Shown here in pieces: positions 6,910-12,244 of a stretch of 12,244 nucleotides of DNA. Position 1 is the first letter of the stretch, and the number at the start of each line of letters is the position of its first letter. Location of the stretch: contig CAJTZS010000073.1 of NCBI GenBank assembly GCA_910584055.1, positions 1 to 12,244 on the forward strand. Direction: 5' to 3'. Under the pieces are notes generated by a model. The model did not search any database and had not been told where the DNA came from. It saw only the letters and a list, made by a program, of their open reading frames with translations. Both the position numbers and the translations under genes were made by a program. Origin of the DNA: an uncultured Muribaculaceae bacterium (lineage in GTDB: Bacteria > Bacteroidota > Bacteroidia > Bacteroidales > Muribaculaceae).

Positions 6910-8181
6910 GTGAAGAATTCGTTGACGAAAAGGGTTTTGAAAGTGATAGGTGTGTTCTCCGGCGCGGAGGCATTCGGTATCCTTTGCTCGATTGTCAAGA
7001 TGAAGCTTGTGGCAATTTGGCTTAATGCTGCGGGAGTCGGGCTGTTCGGCATTTTTAATACCACTATCGATACAATCTCCATCATTACCGGGCTCGGCTT
7101 GCGCCAGAGCGGAGTGCGGGAGATTGCAAAGAACACTCATACAGAGGGAATCCTAAAAAACGTTATAGCCCGGCTTAGAAGCTGGAGCCTGCTGTCCGGT
7201 CTGTTGGGAGGATTGCTGATAAGCTTCCTTGCGCCTTGGCTGTCGTATGGCTTTTTCGGGAACATGGATCACTGGTGGCAGTTCATGATTTTGGCAGGCG
7301 CACTACTGATGAATTCATTAATAGGGGGAGAGCAGGCAATATTGCAGGGGACAGAGTTTTTCAAGCGTCTTGCGAAAGCGAGTGTCTGTGGTAGTGCGAT
7401 GGGCTTGGCGATTTCGATACCGATGTTCCGTTGGCTTGGAAATGTCAGCGTTCCATTGTCAATCCTTGGCTACTCTATATCAATACTTTTCTTTTTATAT
7501 CTGAACAGGAACAAGACATTTGGGTATAAGCTTGCCGGATGGCGGGATATGAAAGAAAACGCAGGCTTTGTGAAATTGGGAGGGTATATGGCCCTCGCCA
7601 CGTTCGCCACAAACCTTGCGCAGATGGTTTTCATGTCATGGCTGAACCGGGAGGCATCCACAGCCGAAGTGGGATATTTCCAGGCCGGGAATACATTGAT
7701 TTTCCGCTATACATCAATAATTTTCGGGGCCGTAGGATTGGAATTCTACCCTCGGATGGCAGCGAACAGCCATTCGCCGAAAAGGATGTCGCTATTTGTG
7801 AGCCATGAGATATCATTGCTGCTTAAGATATTCACTCCTATGCTTGTCGCATTCCTACTACTGCGGAAATGGATAGTGGATATACTCTATACATCAGATT
7901 TTTATGTAATCCTACCGTTTATATCGATAGCAATTTTTACGATAATCCTTCGCTCGATATCCACCTGCATGGCATTCAGTATCATTGCCAAGGGCGATGG
8001 GAAGACTTATCTGCTCACAGAAGGGATTGACGCGGTGATAGGAGTCTGCCTCAACATCTGGCTTTATAGCCTGTACGGCCTTACCGGCATCGGCATCGCC
8101 CAGGTGATCTGGTATGGCATCTACACCCTGATGATTGCCGCCGTATACTTCGGCCGCTATCGCCTGCGGATCATTCTATAA
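6910..8181 (+). CDS. O-antigen/polysaccharide flippase (Wzx-type, MOP superfamily)
   Basis: This 423-residue polytopic inner-membrane protein matches the O-antigen translocase length (about 415-430). It should flip undecaprenyl-linked repeat units across the inner membrane. The N-terminus VLKVIGVFSGAEAFGILCS with the following KMKLVAIWLNAAGVGLFGI is characteristic of Bacteroidetes and enteric Wzx/WzxE proteins. Many hydrophobic helices, around 10-12, run to the C-terminus. The start is a GTG at 6910 preceded by GGAG that overlaps it; no ATG lies suitably close. It follows the GT2 gene by 11 bases. The stop codon overlaps the first base of the 10-base-stem hairpin described separately. The flippase call is secure; the glycan exported (capsule, O-antigen or exopolysaccharide) is unknown. 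Confidence 0.9.
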   Translation: MKNSLTKRVLKVIGVFSGAEAFGILCSIVKMKLVAIWLNAAGVGLFGIFNTTIDTISIITGLGLRQSGVREIAKNTHTEGILKNVIARLRSWSLLSGLLGGLLISFLAPWLSYGFFGNMDHWWQFMILAGALLMNSLIGGEQAILQGTEFFKRLAKASVCGSAMGLAISIPMFRWLGNVSVPLSILGYSISILFFLYLNRNKTFGYKLAGWRDMKENAGFVKLGGYMALATFATNLAQMVFMSWLNREASTAEVGYFQAGNTLIFRYTSIIFGAVGLEFYPRMAANSHSPKRMSLFVSHEISLLLKIFTPMLVAFLLLRKWIVDILYTSDFYVILPFISIAIFTIILRSISTCMAFSIIAKGDGKTYLLTEGIDAVIGVCLNIWLYSLYGLTGIGIAQVIWYGIYTLMIAAVYFGRYRLRIIL

Positions 8182-8207
8182 GAGAGTGTTAAATCCAAAC
8201 ACTCTCT
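8181..8207. terminator. hairpin between convergent gene ends
   Basis: A perfect 10-base inverted repeat, AGAGAGTGTT (8181-8190) and AACACTCTCT (8198-8207), has a 7-base loop. It begins at the last base of the flippase stop codon and lies 26 bases from the stop of the convergent gene at 8234. No immediate T-run follows on either strand; the plus strand becomes T-rich only about 14 bases later. A bidirectional transcription end or 3'-end stabiliser is likely, but a classical intrinsic terminator is not proven. Confidence 0.6.
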
Positions 8208-8233
8208 AAGTGCACGTTACTTAATATTTATTT

Positions 8234-9736
8234 TTATTTTTCTCCAGGATCTCTGTCTGTAGATGAATACAGGTAAAACTTATTGTCGTTCTTTTTGAAT
8301 GGCGTTTCAATATACTCAATGCCATTTATCAAGATCATTGTGCGGGGAAATATATCAACAATCCTGTCGTCGTAACTCCCGGCTAAAGCTTTGTCAGATA
8401 TGAATCTGTCTCCAAATCTCTTGATTCCGGAAAAGCTTCGCCAATCAAGCTCTCGGGCGGCTTCCGGCAGAATTATGAGTGGGAATCCCTTGCCATAATG
8501 TTTGCTCATTCGGTATCTATAATAGGAATCATCATCATCGGGGACACCGTGCGTCTTGCGCAACAGATACCAAGGGAGGTCGGGTTCATTGGTATAATCC
8601 ATGAAAATGATTCCGTCTGCGGATTGTTGATACAGACTGATAGCTTTACGGGTTTCATTGCCGAGACGTATCTGCCAATATGTTACGAGGTAATAATGCG
8701 ATATTATGCCAAGGCATAATATCGCTGTCACTGTGACAGCGATATATTTAGGTATGTGTATATTAAACTTGGTTATAATCTGGAAAATTGCAATCAGGGC
8801 AAATGTTTGCGCGAACCATCCTGTCCGACCACCATACTGACTAAGAAGCATAAAACCGGTTGATAGATAGGAAGCGCAAACGAAGATTGTCCATGGCGAG
8901 TGCAATAAGGATTTCAAGGTAACCTTTTTGCAGAAAGCAAGAAAAATGATTATAAATGTCAATATGATAACGTATCCTGCCGAAAATAACAACATTTCAA
9001 TTGGCGATTCTGGTTGAAGCATGCTTCCGACCCGTGAGTAGGATGCAGGTGATGTCAATGTGAAAATACCTCCGGATATAAAAGCGACTCCCATCAATTT
9101 ACCGGGCAGGTTTTCCTTATGGAAATGACCGTAGACAATCAAATATACAATGCATCCTGCTGCCAGAGGGAATCCACATGCCTCATGCATCCCTGCGGCT
9201 ACAAAACAAAAAGGTATGCAAAGCCACCAGTACCAAGCTTTTGGATTGCTTTTGTGATATGTGATGAAATAGAGTGCTGTCAGAGATAGCGTTGCGCTCC
9301 AGACATAGTTATATGTTGCACAAAACTCCATCCAGATGGCATCCCACCTGAATGTGAATGCAATAATGGATATAATCATAAGGGCTTGTAAATAATTTAC
9401 CTTTATGTTTTTAATAGAGAATCTTAATATGATATATAACAATATTGCCGTGATTATACCGTTGGAAATAGCCCTGAGCCATAATGGCATTATGTTTAAT
9501 CCGATGGGGGTAATCATGTCCGCGATTCTGGCATTGTTCCATATCCAGTGACGATACATAGAGCGCGGTAAAGCATACCAGCAATCATTCTGAGCGGTGA
9601 AAGTGTGATAAAATCCGAGGTCATCCCCCAACGGCGGCATGAAAAATCCCATTATGGCATAGGAAATCCCGATAAGCAGGATCATCAAAACCGGAAGGTT
9701 AGAGTATAAATTGTGTTTATTTTGAGAACGCTCCAT
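8234..9736 (-). CDS. DUF6056-like polytopic membrane protein, putative GT-C glycosyltransferase
   Basis: This 500-residue inner-membrane protein has about ten hydrophobic helices over residues 14-360 and a soluble C-terminal domain of about 130 residues. The first outer loop carries PPLGDDLGFY (Asp38, Asp39) and then WIWNNARIAD (65-73); MHEACGFPLA lies at 183-192. This pattern of an acidic pair after the first helix and a late soluble domain resembles GT-C enzymes that use polyprenyl-phosphate sugars and the Bacteroidetes DUF6056/GtrII-like group. The family name is from memory, so treat it as tentative. The ATG at 9736 lies inside the upstream GT2 gene (20-base overlap), which implies coupled translation. 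The reading frame contains the unusual double palindrome at 8698-8745 (codons 331-347). Possible functions are side-chain glycosylation or modification of the exported glycan; polymerisation is an alternative. Confidence 0.7.
   Translation of the reverse strand: MERSQNKHNLYSNLPVLMILLIGISYAIMGFFMPPLGDDLGFYHTFTAQNDCWYALPRSMYRHWIWNNARIADMITPIGLNIMPLWLRAISNGIITAILLYIILRFSIKNIKVNYLQALMIISIIAFTFRWDAIWMEFCATYNYVWSATLSLTALYFITYHKSNPKAWYWWLCIPFCFVAAGMHEACGFPLAAGCIVYLIVYGHFHKENLPGKLMGVAFISGGIFTLTSPASYSRVGSMLQPESPIEMLLFSAGYVIILTFIIIFLAFCKKVTLKSLLHSPWTIFVCASYLSTGFMLLSQYGGRTGWFAQTFALIAIFQIITKFNIHIPKYIAVTVTAILCLGIISHYYLVTYWQIRLGNETRKAISLYQQSADGIIFMDYTNEPDLPWYLLRKTHGVPDDDDSYYRYRMSKHYGKGFPLIILPEAARELDWRSFSGIKRFGDRFISDKALAGSYDDRIVDIFPRTMILINGIEYIETPFKKNDNKFYLYSSTDRDPGEK
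8698..8745. repeat. two overlapping perfect palindromes sharing an arm
   Basis: Palindrome A pairs GCGATATTATGCC (8698-8710) with GGCATAATATCGC (8713-8725) around a 2-base centre. Palindrome B pairs ATATCGCTGTCAC (8719-8731) with GTGACAGCGATAT (8733-8745) around a single T. The seven bases ATATCGC at 8719-8725 belong to both, so only one complete hairpin can form at a time. The heptamer GCGATAT or its complement occurs three times. The block spans codons 331-347 of the membrane protein gene, keeps the frame open, and encodes a hydrophobic segment (IAVTVTAILCLGII). No known element is recognised; the pattern was read directly by base pairing. Confidence 0.9.
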
Positions 9737-10523
9737 TTAACCAGGATTTTAGATAAGTGAATGTTGAGATTCCGCTCCCGGATTTATGGTTTCGCCAGGC
9801 ATGCGCAAGCATGTGCAAAGGCCAGATTCTGGGATGTGTATGCGTAAAAACAGCTCCCTTGATTTTTATAAATTCAGGTTCATGGGCTCTTCTTGTCCCG
9901 GTTGTCTGACCCATATGGGAAGCAATGTTTATTGGAAAGAATCTTCCGTTAAGTCCCTTTTTTAGCAAGTCACTAATCCAGATATCTTCTTCTCCAGCGG
10001 GGAATTTAGCTCCGATTCCAAAATTTTCATTGAATTTTATGCCGGTTTCTTTAATTGTATCAAGTCTGAAAGCTATCTCGAATGATGTTATATAAAATCC
10101 CTTAGGAGGTTTTGTTAGGTTAAAAGTTTCATTAGAATATATTTTATGGTCTGCTCCCTCATATTTGAAGGTAGCTATGTCCATATTCTTATTTTGTTTG
10201 AAGATTGTGATTATGTCTGATAATGCCTTGGCGTTGTATTGAAGGTCATCGTCGGAAATCAGACAAATCGGAGCCGATGCCGCTTCTATTGCAAGATTGC
10301 GGTTTTTGGATAATCCTCTCGTTTTATTTTTTACTATTACAAAATCCTCCCTATTATGTAGTTCTTCGGGAATTGTCATATCTTTATCTGGCAGTTGCCA
10401 GCTTACTATGTATCGAACTCCATGAACAGACGGATGGTTGGCTGCGACAATGCGCTGAATGCCTGTTTCGCCTAATGTGCAAATAAGCACATCAAGTATT
10501 ATTTCATGCTTAGATATTCCCAT
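9717..10523 (-). CDS. family 2 glycosyltransferase
   Basis: This 268-residue GT-A-type glycosyltransferase is predicted cytoplasmic or peripheral, acting on a glycan precursor. Motifs seen are an N-terminal ILDVLICTLG strand, RGLSKNRNLAI (69-79), the metal-binding cluster SDDD (90-93) and GEEDIW (177-182). The last two are typical of the catalytic Asp and general-base region of GT2 enzymes. I start at the ATG at 10523; a TTG at 10529 would add only two residues. The start overlaps the upstream membrane protein by 14 bases and the stop overlaps the downstream one by 20, forming a translationally coupled three-gene cassette. Sugar specificity cannot be read. Confidence 0.85.
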   Translation of the reverse strand: MGISKHEIILDVLICTLGETGIQRIVAANHPSVHGVRYIVSWQLPDKDMTIPEELHNREDFVIVKNKTRGLSKNRNLAIEAASAPICLISDDDLQYNAKALSDIITIFKQNKNMDIATFKYEGADHKIYSNETFNLTKPPKGFYITSFEIAFRLDTIKETGIKFNENFGIGAKFPAGEEDIWISDLLKKGLNGRFFPINIASHMGQTTGTRRAHEPEFIKIKGAVFTHTHPRIWPLHMLAHAWRNHKSGSGISTFTYLKSWLNGAFSK

Positions 10524-12171
10524 TCTCAAGTAATAGGTAAGTGTTTGTTTTCTTTTTTATTTTAAATCCATGTATTATAAGGGATTCCATGGACTTTTCC
10601 ATATCATTTTGATAGTCTGGCCAATGGGTGAGAAATACATATTTTTTATTTAAAACATTTGGAAATATTTTTGTGATATCCTTATCTCCATAGTGGAACA
10701 GATGCATTGAATATTCAGGCTTTCTATTGTAGGCGAGCATTACGTAATAGCGATATGAGCCCCATACCGCATATTTTTCATTTTTTTCTATTATAGGTTC
10801 AATATCATTCCTGAAATCATTATAGAATTCATGCCCTAATGAAGGGGCTGGGATATTCTCTCTTAAGGGAATGTCGGATGGCGTTGAGGTATAGTCATCT
10901 GAAATGCAATAACTCTTGTAGCTCCATATAAAAATGAACGTGACTGCGCAAAAGGATAGCCACAGCTTTATTGTAGTTTTACTGTTCTTATTTAATATGG
11001 GCCATAATACCCCCATGGATATCGGAAATAGGAAAGTTGTATTGAATCTTTCAAATGCGGTGTCGGAACCTACTCCTAATAAAATAAGAGATGAAAGTAT
11101 TATTATTGATTGTTGTTTTATTAAATTACCGTCTGTAGGAATGGAGTTTTTGTCAATTATGAAAAATGGATACACTAAAGAGGTGATAATCACGAATGTT
11201 ACTCCGAGGCCAAAAATTGGTTGATCATAGCATTCATGCAGCGCAATTATTCTTAAGACAGACCATCCCAATAATATGCATAATAAAGAAAAAATGAATA
11301 TTTTTAATAACAGATTTGATTCCCCTTGAATCCAATTTGCACACAAATAACACAAGGCAACAGGTGTAGTGGCTATGCATACATATGGAAATACCATTTT
11401 GAATCTCCATATAAATACTTCAATGTCTTTAAACCCATGACCCGAAATTATATTATTTGAATTAAAAGCATTAACGTAATCTAAAAAGGAACCGGTCATT
11501 ATTATTCCGCATATAAAAATGGCTGTAAACATCGATGCAATTCCAATTGCAAGATATGATAACAAGCATTGTAAACTGATTCTATTGTCTCTGTAAACGA
11601 AAATTAATGAAACGAGACATATTATAGAGAACAAGGCAAGCGGTAAACGTGTGCAAGTCATTATACCTGTCATTGAACCGATAATAATAATCTTAAGAAA
11701 GGATGGCTTTTGTAGAAAAAACATGAGTGTAATGATTCCTATGGCTTCAATGGGATATGCACCGGTATCCCAATTGTAAATACCAAAACTTCCAAGCGTT
11801 GCGATAAAGCAGCTGATGAAGAATATAAATGCGCTTAAAAGGTGGTTATGTGTTTTTATGTACAAGAAAATAACGCCACATCCAATTGCTATAATATAGC
11901 AAATTCGACAAAGGATTCTGAAAGATAAGAAGCTAAATCCGAATAACTCAGACCATACATGACCATTAAAGAATGTCATCATTGCAAGTGGCGCATCCTT
12001 AAAATAGCGGATGCATGTCATCTGATATGTTTCATCTCCTGTGAATTCGCAATATTTTATATTAGAAAATAAAACTAAAATTCCTGTAGTATATAAAAAT
12101 ATACTCAATATTATTCGAAATATAGAGTTGTGTAACAACTGATTAGATGTTTCAATAACAGATGGTTTCAT
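10510..12171 (-). CDS. polytopic membrane glycosyltransferase-like protein (GT-C / GT39-like)
   Basis: This 553-residue integral inner-membrane protein has a first helix at about 20-37, a first outer loop with TGDETYQ (Asp46, Glu47), about ten further helices and a C-terminal soluble domain of about 110 residues rich in Tyr. Asp-Glu in the first periplasmic loop is the hallmark of dolichyl/polyprenyl-phosphate-dependent GT-C enzymes such as the PMT/ArnT-like families. This supports a role transferring sugars from a lipid carrier in the periplasm, but similarity to a named family is only a guess. It is the first gene of the minus-strand cassette and is very AT-rich: one hand-counted 60-base line (11101-11160) is 25% GC, against 65% for a line within the TPR gene (4261-4320). 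This suggests horizontal acquisition. No clear promoter is visible in the 73 bases upstream. Confidence 0.75.
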   Translation of the reverse strand: MKPSVIETSNQLLHNSIFRIILSIFLYTTGILVLFSNIKYCEFTGDETYQMTCIRYFKDAPLAMMTFFNGHVWSELFGFSFLSFRILCRICYIIAIGCGVIFLYIKTHNHLLSAFIFFISCFIATLGSFGIYNWDTGAYPIEAIGIITLMFFLQKPSFLKIIIIGSMTGIMTCTRLPLALFSIICLVSLIFVYRDNRISLQCLLSYLAIGIASMFTAIFICGIIMTGSFLDYVNAFNSNNIISGHGFKDIEVFIWRFKMVFPYVCIATTPVALCYLCANWIQGESNLLLKIFIFSLLCILLGWSVLRIIALHECYDQPIFGLGVTFVIITSLVYPFFIIDKNSIPTDGNLIKQQSIIILSSLILLGVGSDTAFERFNTTFLFPISMGVLWPILNKNSKTTIKLWLSFCAVTFIFIWSYKSYCISDDYTSTPSDIPLRENIPAPSLGHEFYNDFRNDIEPIIEKNEKYAVWGSYRYYVMLAYNRKPEYSMHLFHYGDKDITKIFPNVLNKKYVFLTHWPDYQNDMEKSMESLIIHGFKIKKKTNTYLLLENGNI

Positions 12172-12189
12172 TTGTGATAATTTTTATAA

Positions 12190-12203
12190 ACATTAGACAT
12201 TAG
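12190..12203. repeat. tandem heptamer upstream of the membrane protein gene
   Basis: ACATTAG occurs twice in tandem about 20 bases upstream of the start at 12171, within the AT-rich leader. It could be an operator half-site pair or chance in AT-rich DNA. No Bacteroidetes TAnnTTTG element was found nearby. Confidence 0.35.
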
Positions 12204-12226
12204 AAATTCTTAAGTTGTTATATTCA

Positions 12227-12240
12227 CGCACGTACGCGCG
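12227..12240. repeat. GC-rich near-palindrome at the window edge
   Basis: CGCACGTACGCGCG reads almost the same on both strands (six of seven pairs match) and stands out as a CpG-rich patch within AT-rich DNA. It lies about 60 bases upstream of the glycan gene cassette. It may be part of a regulatory site or of a feature cut by the window end. Confidence 0.4.
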
Positions 12241-12244
12241 ATGA

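Overview
The window looks like a chromosomal segment of a gut-type Bacteroidales bacterium (Bacteroides or Muribaculaceae-like). The evidence is a DUF4292 lipoprotein next to TPR and EnvC-like genes, an 8-cysteine ferredoxin behind a promoter of Bacteroidetes form (TTTG, 20 bases, TAnnTTTG), and A-rich leaders without strong Shine-Dalgarno sequences. It holds eleven protein genes, tightly packed; no gap reaches 100 bases. I see no RNA genes, CRISPR array, insertion sequence or integrase.

Region 1 (83-5802, minus strand) reads as one operon: dut (dUTPase), a 605-residue exported TPR protein, a DUF4292 lipoprotein, an EnvC-like coiled-coil protein with a degenerate LytM/M23 domain, and a FemAB-like GNAT-fold acyltransferase. 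Most junctions are overlaps or gaps of a few bases. Apart from dut, which cleans up nucleotides, all members look envelope-related. The sequence suggests a cell-wall/outer-envelope module in which the EnvC-like protein would activate an amidase elsewhere, not cut peptidoglycan itself.

Region 2 (5842-6133) is a self-contained unit: a 55-codon 2[4Fe-4S] ferredoxin with its own promoter upstream and a hairpin terminator downstream.

Region 3 (6149-12171) is a surface-glycan locus. Two plus-strand genes (GT2 glycosyltransferase, Wzx-type flippase) converge on three minus-strand genes (a GT-C-like polytopic membrane protein, a GT2 glycosyltransferase, and a DUF6056-like polytopic membrane protein). 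The minus-strand genes overlap each other by 14 and 20 bases. Part of this cassette is strikingly AT-rich compared with the dut operon, as expected for a variable, horizontally exchanged glycan locus.

The most unexplained feature is a 48-base stretch (8698-8745) inside the DUF6056-like gene. It consists of two perfect palindromes with 13-base arms that share one arm and therefore form two mutually exclusive hairpins. I do not see a complete new defence or mobile system here.
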